Below are positions 25,550 to 32,980 of a stretch of DNA of 36,425 nucleotides, piece after piece. Origin of the DNA: Bacteroidaceae bacterium (GTDB taxonomy: Bacteria > Bacteroidota > Bacteroidia > Bacteroidales > Bacteroidaceae). The notes beneath the pieces were generated by a model that was not told where the DNA came from, did no database searches, and worked only from the letters and a program-made list of their open reading frames with translations. Every line of letters begins with the position of its first letter. Within the stretch, counting starts at the first letter, position 1. The stretch covers positions 1 to 36,425 of the forward strand of contig JAGCNZ010000111.1 of the NCBI GenBank assembly GCA_017645655.1, read 5' to 3'. A program made the translations under genes and the position numbers.

Positions 25550-28393
25550 TTACTGTGCTGTGAAGCTTTGAACTTGGGTTGTGCCTGTTGCGGAACTTCC
25601 CAAGTAAAGTCCGTGCCATTCGGTCGTCGCGTCGGTAGGCTTCGAGCTATTATATTTGAGAGTATATGTGCTGCCTTTCGTCATGCCGGTTGCCGTGAAG
25701 AGCGACAGGCTGCTGGTCAGCGCGCCCTCTAAAGCGTAGGTGACGAGGTTGTTGCCGCTTGCGTCGGCAAGTGTGTAGTAGCGTCCTGTCTGATAACTAA
25801 TGCTCGACGTGCTGAGGTAATAGCCCTGGACGGCGCTGCCGATGCTGCTCGACGAGCCGCTTCCTCCCCAGCCTCCGCCGCCGCCACCTTGCGAACCGCC
25901 TGCGCTGATGCCGATGCCGTTGCCGGTTATCTGGATGTAGGAGTTGTTGTCGCAGTCGAAGCCTTCTTCCGGACCACCCGCTGTCGTGTAGGAAAGCACG
26001 GCTCCATTGCCGATTTGGATGGCTCCGGCCTGTCCGTAATTACTGTCGATGGCGTCGTTTCCGTTGCTATAGCAGACGACGATGCCGCCGGCGAACTTGA
26101 TGCAGCCAGCCGTGTTGATGCAGTCATCGTAGCACTTGAAGTAATGTTTGCCGCCGTTGAAGACGATTGAAGCATTTGCCTTGAGTTTGCTTTCCATGCC
26201 TTCCGCGCCATCCTGACTGGTGCCGACGGTCATCTCGCCACCGTTGACGGTGATAGTTCCCTGCGCTTTGATGGCTTTTGCCGACGATGTGCTGAGGTAC
26301 TTGGCGCCCGTCGTGTTGACGGTCAGCACAGGTCCCTCCGTGTCGCTCTTGCCGATGACGATTGTGCCGTCGCTCTTGATGCCCTTGCCTCCCTGCCCGG
26401 ACATCGTGATGCTTATCGTTCCGCCTTGCAATTCGATGCTTCCGTCGGACGTGAGACCCTTGGCTGTCGAGTAGCTGCTGGTCGTTCCGGTGCCCGTTCC
26501 GCTGTTGGTAATCGTGATGTTTCCTCCGGTTGTAGTGAGCACTTTGTCGCATGAGATGCCCTTTGCAGCAGCCCCTGTGTTGTTTATGACGATGGTGCCG
26601 CCGCCGATAGTAATGTTTCCGTCGCCCTTGATGCCTGCAGCCGTCGCGAACTTTCCGCTGGAAGGTGTTACGGAGCCGCTGTCTGTGATGGCGCCATCCT
26701 CGTAGCGCGATGTGTAGTCAGTAACTGTGAAAGTATAGACGTTGCCGCTTCTCTGCGGACTCGACGTGTTGATGTAGTAATAGACAGCCGGTGTGTCTTC
26801 GGTCGGACCGTTTACTGCGGATGTTCGAATCGTGTAGGTTTGTCCTGCGCCACCGCCTGGGCCGCCTCCTCCCTGACGTGTGTAGTCGTCGCTTGCAAAG
26901 TAGAACTGGCCGTCGGGAGCTTCGTCGAAGTCATAGTAATAGAAGGTGCGAGTGGTCTGACCCGTGGCCTGAACGGTGATGGTATTGGTGAGTTGAGCAA
27001 TCCTGGTGCCCGTGGAAGAGTAGAGATACACGACGTCGTGCCAGTACTGGCTGGTTGTCGAGCTCAGTGCGACACAGATGCGATAGACGGTCTCCGGCTC
27101 GTCCGGGTCGTCGCCGCCGCCGTCGCCTCCACCGCCGTCAGCAACCTCGACGTTTCGGGAGTAGTCGAGAGCAGCGCCGGAACCAAGCGCCTTGATAGTT
27201 ATGATGGGCGACGTTTCTCCGTCGGCAATGTTGAGGTCGCCGTCGGCACTCAGTCCCTTGCCTGCTTCGGCGTTGTTTTCGATGGTAATCGACCCGCCAG
27301 AAACGCTGAGACTGCCGTCCGCTTTAATAGCCGTGACGTAGCCCGGGTCGTTGTTCTCCACGATGTACTGTCCGCTTTGGGTAATCGTGATGTCTCCTCC
27401 GCCGATAGTCATGTCCGCTTTGCTCTTGATGGCTTTGTCGCCGTCGCCAGTCGTATTGATGGTGATGGTGCCTCCCGTGATGTTGATCAGGCTGTCACAC
27501 TTGATGGCGGCTACGTCTCTTTCGGTGACGCTGACGTCGAGTGTGCCGCCTTTAATGATGACTTGTCCGTCGTTTTCATCGCCTTCCTGAGTTGCCTCGG
27601 CCTGTATGCCGTCGCCTTTCACGCCGTTGACGGAGACTGTGCTGCCGTTCATCTTGAAGTACTGCCCGGCATGTATGCCGTCTCCTTCCGCGCCGGCGAT
27701 GCTCAGGCCGCCTGTCGTGGTCTTCACCAGCATGTATTCCTTGGTCTTGATGGCGTGGGTATAGTTGCCTTTGACGGTCAGCGTGCCGCCTTTGCTCACC
27801 TCGAGGTGTCCCTTGCAATACAGGGCAGCCTTCTGTCCGAGGCTGTCGGGAGCGTCTTCCAGGTAGTTTTCCGTACCCTCCAGGAGCTCGAGAGCGATGC
27901 GTTTGCCGCATTTGATGTCGAGCGCCGCACCTGTAGTGCTCTTCAGGCTAAGCCCGGCCAGTCGGATGCAGGCCTTGTATTCGCCGTTGTATGTGAAGCT
28001 TCCCGTCGTGCTCTCTCCGCTGAGGATGAAGGTCATCTCGAAGTCCGTGTTGGTATTCGTCAAGTTGACCGTCGCCCCATCCACCTCGACAGAGATGCCT
28101 TTCACGTTCTCCGGAGTGACCGTCGCCACGTTTCCATCGTAGTTGACATACACGACATTTGTTTCAATTTTGCCGATTTCATCGGGATTTTTGAAAGTGA
28201 TGCTGTCCACGTCAGCCACGTTGAAAGTGGTGTCGGCAACAGTCATCTCGCTGTTCGCAAAGAGTATATCTCCCACGCTGAACCCGATGTAGGTTCCGTT
28301 TTTCCAGAAGTAGAGGCCGTCTATCTCCGCTGCGGAGAGTGCGAGCAGCCCGATAGCCATGCCCGAGGCCAGTATGTATTTGAGCGATTTCAT
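25550..28393 (-). CDS. Large secreted beta-helix protein, Cthe_2159-type carbohydrate-binding
   Basis: A 947-residue exported protein with a signal peptide (MKSLKYILASGMAIGLLALSA) and no lipobox. Residues 25-70 have the short ADVDSITF motif common at the N-terminus of Bacteroidota surface proteins. From about 80 onward it is built of repeated short strands with GDGI, ALDIKCG, AIKTK, GKGIKSDG and similar turns, the pattern of the Cthe_2159 family, known as a polysaccharide-binding right-handed beta-helix. Glycine/aspartate-rich linkers near 422, 508 and 838 divide it into segments, with an inserted beta-rich domain around 430-560 and a C-terminal domain starting YYLSTSSISY. It probably binds plant or host polysaccharide or acts as an adhesin. 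No catalytic residues are identifiable. Confidence 0.8.
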   Translation of the reverse strand: MKSLKYILASGMAIGLLALSAAEIDGLYFWKNGTYIGFSVGDILFANSEMTVADTTFNVADVDSITFKNPDEIGKIETNVVYVNYDGNVATVTPENVKGISVEVDGATVNLTNTNTDFEMTFILSGESTTGSFTYNGEYKACIRLAGLSLKSTTGAALDIKCGKRIALELLEGTENYLEDAPDSLGQKAALYCKGHLEVSKGGTLTVKGNYTHAIKTKEYMLVKTTTGGLSIAGAEGDGIHAGQYFKMNGSTVSVNGVKGDGIQAEATQEGDENDGQVIIKGGTLDVSVTERDVAAIKCDSLINITGGTITINTTGDGDKAIKSKADMTIGGGDITITQSGQYIVENNDPGYVTAIKADGSLSVSGGSITIENNAEAGKGLSADGDLNIADGETSPIITIKALGSGAALDYSRNVEVADGGGGDGGGDDPDEPETVYRICVALSSTTSQYWHDVVYLYSSTGTRIAQLTNTITVQATGQTTRTFYYYDFDEAPDGQFYFASDDYTRQGGGGPGGGAGQTYTIRTSAVNGPTEDTPAVYYYINTSSPQRSGNVYTFTVTDYTSRYEDGAITDSGSVTPSSGKFATAAGIKGDGNITIGGGTIVINNTGAAAKGISCDKVLTTTGGNITITNSGTGTGTTSSYSTAKGLTSDGSIELQGGTISITMSGQGGKGIKSDGTIVIGKSDTEGPVLTVNTTGAKYLSTSSAKAIKAQGTITVNGGEMTVGTSQDGAEGMESKLKANASIVFNGGKHYFKCYDDCINTAGCIKFAGGIVVCYSNGNDAIDSNYGQAGAIQIGNGAVLSYTTAGGPEEGFDCDNNSYIQITGNGIGISAGGSQGGGGGGWGGSGSSSSIGSAVQGYYLSTSSISYQTGRYYTLADASGNNLVTYALEGALTSSLSLFTATGMTKGSTYTLKYNSSKPTDATTEWHGLYLGSSATGTTQVQSFTAQ

Positions 28394-28427
28394 ATAATAT
28401 ATATAATGTATAAACGTTTAGTGACTG

Positions 28428-28458
28428 CAAAAATATGACATTTTGTTCATTTATCAAA
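28428..28458 (-). promoter_or_regulatory. Promoter of the beta-helix gene
   Basis: Minus strand: TTTG at 28458-28455, 19 bp, then TATTTTTG at 28435-28428, about 35 bases before the start codon. Close to the Bacteroidota consensus. Confidence 0.75.
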
Positions 28459-28559
28459 CGTTTTAGAGAATAATATGCACACAATTCCTACCTTTTGCAC
28501 AGCGTGGAGACCGTAAAGGCATCAGCAGGGAGATTATCGTCGCAGAACAGGTAGCCGGA

Positions 28560-28731
28560 AAGCGACGCGTGAAGACCTCCTGACCACCTTTAGGAGGAAT
28601 TGAAAACATCACGTGGGTAAAATAAATTTATCACGTGGGTAAAATGAAATTATTACGTGGAATATTTTAAATATTACGTGGGTAAAATGAATTTATCACG
28701 TGGGTCATTTCAAATTATCGCATGCTGCGTG
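28560..28731 (+). repeat. Phased CACGTG array, locus G
   Basis: Hexamers start at 28566 (CGCGTG), 28610, 28632, 28654 (TACGTG), 28675 (TACGTG), 28697 and 28719 (CGCATG). The steps are 44, 22, 22, 21, 22 and 22. The 44-bp unit holds a hairpin CCTCCTGA/TTAGGAGG in which both arms differ from loci A and B but still pair. The last hexamer is followed by CTGCGT, a cap variant. Divergent gap between the beta-helix gene and dacB. Bases 28459-28559 show nothing recognisable. Confidence 0.9.
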
Positions 28732-28745
28732 TTTTGGTGTTAAAC

Positions 28746-28883
28746 AAAAAAATTCCTGTTTTCCTTTGCGTTTCTCTCACTTATTCGTAACCGTGACTGG
28801 CGTCGAACTTACTCTCGCTCGGAAACGCAACTGAAAAAAATTCCTGTTTTCCTTTGCGTTTCCCTCACTTATTCGTAACTTTG
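28746..28883 (+). promoter_or_regulatory. dacB promoter with a decayed upstream duplicate
   Basis: The active copy has TTTG at 28853-28856, 19 bp, then TAACTTTG at 28876-28883. A 46-bp segment (28834-28879) is duplicated 88 bp upstream (28746-28791) with one mismatch, but there the -7 box reads TAACCGTG (28788-28795), so that copy is probably dead. GGAAACGCAA (28821-28830) and TTGCGTTTCC form an inverted repeat across the -33 box. The same module drives metH. Confidence 0.7.
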
Positions 28884-28904
28884 CACCCATAAACGCACGT
28901 TCGG

Positions 28905-30233
28905 ATGAAATACACAAAGTATCTGCTGCTGATTCTTTTGCTGGCATCGTGTGCCTCGAAACGCACCATACGCCAGCACGGCTATCAGCCCTACGTCCCT
29001 TCTGCCGCGCCAGCCGTGGTGCAGGAGCCTGCGCAGGTGGTGGTCGAGGAAGAGGTGGCAGCGGAAGAACCCGTGGTGAGCGCCCGGCCGCTTATCTCGC
29101 AAGTGCGTCGCGCTCCCGAAGGCACTTGGCAAGCAGCCAAGCAGCAAGCACTGGAACAACTGTGCCAGTCGCCCATCTTCGAGACCACACAACTCGGACT
29201 CTACGTGTATGACCTGACCGATGGGGAGCCTCTGTTTGCCGTCAACGCTGCACAGAGAATGCGCCCCGCCTCGTGCCAGAAAGTGGTGACGGCTGTCACG
29301 GCACTCCACTTCCTCAGAAACGACTTCAAACTGACTACGGACTTCCGCATCACAGGAACAGTGAGCGGCGGCGTCCTCAACGGCGACCTCATCGTGGTAG
29401 GCGGCATGGACCCGCTCGTCACCTCTGCCGAGCTGCTCCAGGCAGCTGCCTCCATCCGGCAACAGCAAGGCATACAACGCATCACGGGAAACATCATCTA
29501 CGACCGCTCGATGCGCGAGGACACACCCTACGGCTGGGGATGGTGCTGGGACGACGACTATGGGCCGCTCTCGGCACTGCTCGTCGACGGCAAAGACAAC
29601 TTCGAGCAGAAATGGACAAACGCTTTGGAGCAGGCCGGCATCACGGTCGGCTACGCTGCCGGCACAGGAAAAAAAGGCAAGCAACAAACGAAGTCTGTCT
29701 ACGCAATACGCCACTACATCGACGATTTGCTGGCTCCCATGATGAAGCAAAGCGACAACATCTATGCCGAATGCCTGTTCTATCAGACAGCAGCCACTAC
29801 CGGAAAGAAAGGCGCAGGACATAAAGAAGCCGCACAAAGGACGGAAGAACTGCTCAGACGAATCGGCGTGAATCCCACTCCCTACAAGGTCGCCGACGGA
29901 AGCGGGCTGTCGCTCTACAACTATGTCTCAGCCGAAATGCTCGTCGCCCTGCTCGGCTATGCCTGGCAGACTGAGTCGATCAGGGAACATCTGCTGCCAT
30001 CGCTGCCTGTCTCAGGCTACGACGGCACCCTCAAAAACAGGATGACAGGCACTGCGGCCGAAGGCAACGTCAGGGCCAAGACAGGCACCGTGACCGGCAT
30101 CTCCTCGCTCGCAGGATACATCACGGCAGCAAACGGACACGTACTCGCCTTCGCCATCATCAACCAAGGCGTGGCACAAGCATCAATGGGGCGCGCCTTC
30201 CAGGACAAGGTATGCCAGGAACTTTGCCAATAA
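28905..30233 (+). CDS. dacB: D-alanyl-D-alanine carboxypeptidase/endopeptidase (PBP4 type, family S13)
   Basis: A low-molecular-weight penicillin-binding protein that trims or opens peptidoglycan cross-links in the periplasm. The three active-site motifs are intact: S123-C-Q-K126 (SxxK, nucleophile S123), S283-D-N (SxN) and K392-T-G. The start MKYTKYLLLILLLASCASK is a lipoprotein signal with lipobox LASC, so it is probably anchored by a lipid at the cysteine. Residues 30-60 are a valine/glutamate-rich tether (VVQEPAQVVVEEEVAAEEP) before the catalytic domain. The large insert between SxxK and SxN is usual in S13 enzymes. 442 residues. It has its own promoter; a small gene follows 49 bases after. 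Confidence 0.93.
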   Translation: MKYTKYLLLILLLASCASKRTIRQHGYQPYVPSAAPAVVQEPAQVVVEEEVAAEEPVVSARPLISQVRRAPEGTWQAAKQQALEQLCQSPIFETTQLGLYVYDLTDGEPLFAVNAAQRMRPASCQKVVTAVTALHFLRNDFKLTTDFRITGTVSGGVLNGDLIVVGGMDPLVTSAELLQAAASIRQQQGIQRITGNIIYDRSMREDTPYGWGWCWDDDYGPLSALLVDGKDNFEQKWTNALEQAGITVGYAAGTGKKGKQQTKSVYAIRHYIDDLLAPMMKQSDNIYAECLFYQTAATTGKKGAGHKEAAQRTEELLRRIGVNPTPYKVADGSGLSLYNYVSAEMLVALLGYAWQTESIREHLLPSLPVSGYDGTLKNRMTGTAAEGNVRAKTGTVTGISSLAGYITAANGHVLAFAIINQGVAQASMGRAFQDKVCQELCQ

Positions 30234-30282
30234 CCCTACGTATAACGACTGAAACACATTATAAACCCAAAACTTAACTGTT

Positions 30283-30861
30283 ATGAAAAAGATTTTAGCA
30301 ATGATGGCACTGGCCATCTCACTGCCTACAATGGCACAAAGCATGTACGACGGCAAGAGCTGCGCCGAGTGGCAAGCAGAGTTCAACACTGAAGTAACAA
30401 GGCTGAAAATGGAGTTGAAAACACTGAAACAAAACGCTAAATTGGCCGGCGCATCGACCAGCGTAGCCGAAATTAGCCAGAAGGCTGCTGAACTGAAGAA
30501 GGCCGAAGCAAACCTCAAGGTTGCCAAGAAAGCCGCTGCTCTCGAGAAGAAAGGCGAATCCTCACACGAAAAGGCTCAGAACAGAACACTCAAACTGCAG
30601 TCTCAACAAGCAAAGCACTCGGACAAACTCACTAAGATGCAGAGCAAGGAGACCAAGGCTGAGCAAGCTGTCACCAAGGCTGAACAAAACTTGCAAAAGG
30701 CTCAGCAGAAACTCGAAAACGTTCGCGCTGAGATAGAAAGCACAAAGCGCGACATTGAAAACGTGAAGGAAGAGCATGAGACGGCCAAGGGCGACATCGA
30801 CGAAGCCAAGACCCTGAAGGAACAAGCCAAGAAGATGCTCATCAACGGCGTAGTGAAGTAA
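30283..30861 (+). CDS. Exported coiled-coil protein of unknown function
   Basis: A 192-residue secreted protein with a clean signal peptide (MKKILAMMALAISLPTMAQ, cleavage after AQ). The mature chain has one cysteine near its start (GKSCAEWQAEF) and is then almost wholly charged helix from about residue 35 to 185, rich in Lys, Glu, Gln and Ala, with runs such as KAEQAVTKAEQNLQKAQQKL that give a long coiled coil. I do not recognise a family. It may act as a periplasmic scaffold or envelope tether next to the cell-wall hydrolase upstream. It may share the dacB transcript; no clear promoter was seen in the 49-bp gap. A strong terminator follows. Confidence 0.75.
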   Translation: MKKILAMMALAISLPTMAQSMYDGKSCAEWQAEFNTEVTRLKMELKTLKQNAKLAGASTSVAEISQKAAELKKAEANLKVAKKAAALEKKGESSHEKAQNRTLKLQSQQAKHSDKLTKMQSKETKAEQAVTKAEQNLQKAQQKLENVRAEIESTKRDIENVKEEHETAKGDIDEAKTLKEQAKKMLINGVVK

Positions 30862-30901
30862 GAGAACAAAGCGTGCCGAGTTTGAAAACCAAGCACGTGA
30901 T

Positions 30902-30955
30902 GATGACCAACACAGCACGTTAAGTTGACCGACTTAACACGCTGTGTTTGTCATC
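30902..30955. terminator. Long bidirectional terminator hairpin
   Basis: Left arm 30902-30925 and right arm 30932-30955 are 24 nt each and complementary except at three positions, one a G-U wobble, with a 6-nt loop TGACCG. It separates the coiled-coil gene from the convergent methyltransferase gene; the right arm touches the latter's stop codon. One isolated CACGTG lies just upstream at 30894. Confidence 0.8.
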
Positions 30956-31491
30956 TAACCACGTTGCAACTCTTTTCTCGACATATACCAAAGGACGATA
31001 CCGGCTGCGACGCTGACATTCAAACTGTGCTTCGTGCCGTACTGAGGTATCTCAAGACAGCCGTCGCACATGTCGACAACCTCCTGCTGAACACCCTTCA
31101 CTTCATTACCAAGCACGATGGCATACCTCACTTCGGGCTGTCGCTGAAAGTCTTGCAGCATGGTGCTACCCTCGCATTGCTCAATGGCAAGAACCGTGTA
31201 TCCCTGCTCCTTCAGCCAACATACCGCGTCTTCCGTCCGCTCGAAATACTTCCAGTCCACACTCTCCTCTGCCCCAAGCGCTGTCTTATGGATTTCAGGA
31301 TGAGGAGGACAGGCTGTGATGCCACATAACACGACACACGCTATGCGGAAAGCATCGCTGCTACGGAACACACTGCCTACATTGTAAAGACTCCTCACAT
31401 GGTCCAATACCACCACAATCGGCTGCTTGTCCGAGGCTCTGTACTCAGCCACACTCATGCGCCCCATCTCCGTAACTTTCAACTTTCTCAT
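30955..31491 (-). CDS. TrmH/SpoU-family RNA 2'-O-methyltransferase
   Basis: A 178-residue SPOUT methyltransferase. The three SpoU motifs are present: LDHVRSLYNVGSVFRSSDAF from residue 29 (catalytic-type N37 and R43), IVLGNEVKGV near 127, and IPQYGTKHSLNVSVAAGI near 149 forming the SAM-binding knot. It lacks the N-terminal RNA-binding extension of RlmB and the C-terminal extension of TrmH, so it is the minimal form; it probably methylates a tRNA or rRNA ribose, but the target cannot be told. The stop codon abuts the terminator hairpin. Its start faces the candidate origin region. Confidence 0.88.
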   Translation of the reverse strand: MRKLKVTEMGRMSVAEYRASDKQPIVVVLDHVRSLYNVGSVFRSSDAFRIACVVLCGITACPPHPEIHKTALGAEESVDWKYFERTEDAVCWLKEQGYTVLAIEQCEGSTMLQDFQRQPEVRYAIVLGNEVKGVQQEVVDMCDGCLEIPQYGTKHSLNVSVAAGIVLWYMSRKELQRG

Positions 31492-31499
31492 GCTTCTAT

Positions 31500-31927
31500 G
31501 ACTATTTTTATGTTGACAAAGTTAACACTTTCTGTGGATAAGTTGGTGAATAAGTTGGAAGTTATTCACAATAAAAGCAGCAAAACGCACCTGCACAACC
31601 CTTTATCAACACTAACCAAAAGTTATAAAACTTGTTTCAACGCAAAAAATGAGACTTATCAAAGCAGCATATCAAAGAAATTTATTAACTTTGCATATTG
31701 TTAACAGGTGTGGATAATTCTCCGTAGAAAAGCAGAGCATCGAACTGACAGACAAGGGATAAGTAGCGTAGCAGGGCAGTTGATAAGTCAGGCAAGAATG
31801 TTGAAGAAGTGTGAACAACGTTTCGAGCGATGAAATGAAGTAAAATGTTATAAACTTATCAACCGCATATCATCATCATCATAAAGTATTTATTTTAAAA
31901 TATAAAAAGAAATATAATAATATAAAG
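31500..31927. other. Candidate chromosomal replication origin (oriC)
   Basis: A 436-bp AT-rich gene-free stretch with three exact DnaA boxes (TTATNCACA): 31533-31541 (minus), 31562-31570 (plus) and 31709-31717 (minus). One-mismatch boxes lie at 31545-31553, 31603-31611 and 31810-31818. Three of these fall within 38 bp. GTTAAC palindromes occur at 31521 and 31700. From 31880 to 31925 almost every base is A or T, suitable as an unwinding element. A -7-like TAACTTTG at 31686-31693 may serve nadA. In Bacteroidota the origin need not be next to dnaA. Box clustering of this kind is absent from the other gaps I scanned. Confidence 0.65.
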
Positions 31928-32911
31928 ATGGTTGACAACACATGGAAGGCTGCCGGTTTCGTTACGGAACCCGTGCCGCAGGGAACGGACATGAAGGCTG
32001 AGATACGCCGTATGTGCAAGGAAAAGAATGCTATCATCATGGCGCATTACTACACGCATGGTGAGATACAGGACATTGCCGACTTCGTAGGCGACAGTCT
32101 TGCGCTGGCTCAGCAGGCTGCGAAGACGGATGCGGACATCATCGTGATGTGTGGCGTCCACTTCATGGGCGAGACGAACAAGATTCTCTGCCCAGACAAG
32201 AAGGTCCTCGTGCCTGACCTCAACGCCACTTGCTCCCTGGCTGAAAGTTGTCCGCCGAAGGAGTTCGGCGAGTTCGTGAAAGCCCATCCTGGTCATACAG
32301 TCATCAGTTACGTGAACACGACTGCTGCCATAAAAGCCCTTACCGATGTGGTAGTGACGAGTGGCAACGCGCTGAAGATAGTTAACTCGCTGCCTAAGGA
32401 CGAGAAGATAATATTCGGTCCTGACCGCAACCTCGGCAATTACATCAACTCGATTACTGGCAGGGAGATGCTCCTCTGGGATGGCGCTTGCCATGTTCAC
32501 GAGAAGTTCAGCTTGGAACGAATCCTTGAATTGAAAGCCGACCATCCCCACGCCAAGATACTTGTCCACCCAGAATGCAAGGGACCTATCGTCAAGGTGG
32601 CTGACAAGGTAGGCAGCACGGCTGCTCTTCTCAAGTTCAGTCAGGAAGACGAGGCAACCGAGTTTATCGTCGCGACTGAGAGTGGCATCCTCCACAAGAT
32701 GCAGCAAGCCTGTCCGCAGAAGCTCTTCCTTCCTGCTCCGCCTGACGACAGCACATGTGCATGCAACGAGTGCAACTACATGAAGCTCATCACGATGGAG
32801 AAGCTCTACAATTGCTTGAAGTATGAATGGCCGGAGATAAAGGTCGACAAGAACGTTGCGGAGAAAGCCGTGAAGTGCATCAACAGAATGCTCGACCTTT
32901 CGGCACAATAA
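31928..32911 (+). CDS. nadA: Quinolinate synthase
   Basis: Condenses iminoaspartate, made by NadB, with dihydroxyacetone phosphate to give quinolinate for NAD synthesis; an oxygen-sensitive 4Fe-4S enzyme. The 327-residue protein has MAHYYTHGEIQDIADFVGDS near the start, candidate cluster cysteines C102 (NATCSLAESC), C188 (DGACHVHEKF) and a C-terminal cysteine in STCACNECNYMK, plus the substrate-contact HPECKGP. Extra cysteines in the CACNEC stretch are common in this subfamily. It is preceded by the AT-rich candidate origin. nadB lies about 15 kb away on the other strand, and nadC is not in the window. Confidence 0.95.
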   Translation: MVDNTWKAAGFVTEPVPQGTDMKAEIRRMCKEKNAIIMAHYYTHGEIQDIADFVGDSLALAQQAAKTDADIIVMCGVHFMGETNKILCPDKKVLVPDLNATCSLAESCPPKEFGEFVKAHPGHTVISYVNTTAAIKALTDVVVTSGNALKIVNSLPKDEKIIFGPDRNLGNYINSITGREMLLWDGACHVHEKFSLERILELKADHPHAKILVHPECKGPIVKVADKVGSTAALLKFSQEDEATEFIVATESGILHKMQQACPQKLFLPAPPDDSTCACNECNYMKLITMEKLYNCLKYEWPEIKVDKNVAEKAVKCINRMLDLSAQ

Positions 32912-32939
32912 TTATAATACGATACATTACATATTATAT

Positions 32940-32975
32940 AGTTGTAAATTGTACATTGTCAAATTGTAAATCAAC
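32940..32975 (+). repeat. Octamer/heptamer repeat before the antiporter gene
   Basis: Units TTGTAAAT, TGTACAT, TGTCAAAT and TGTAAATC (7-8 bp) occupy most of the 69-bp gap between nadA and the next GTG start. The unit belongs to the same family as the octamers at the rsmA and flippase starts. Confidence 0.7.
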
Positions 32976-32980
32976 TTAGG

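Noticed and set aside
26840-28438. 532-codon open frame on the plus strand
   Set aside because: Antisense shadow of the beta-helix gene; no signal peptide or recognisable domain.
31399-31704. 101-codon plus-strand frame over the candidate origin
   Set aside because: Begins antisense to the TrmH gene and runs through DnaA boxes; no motif or promoter.
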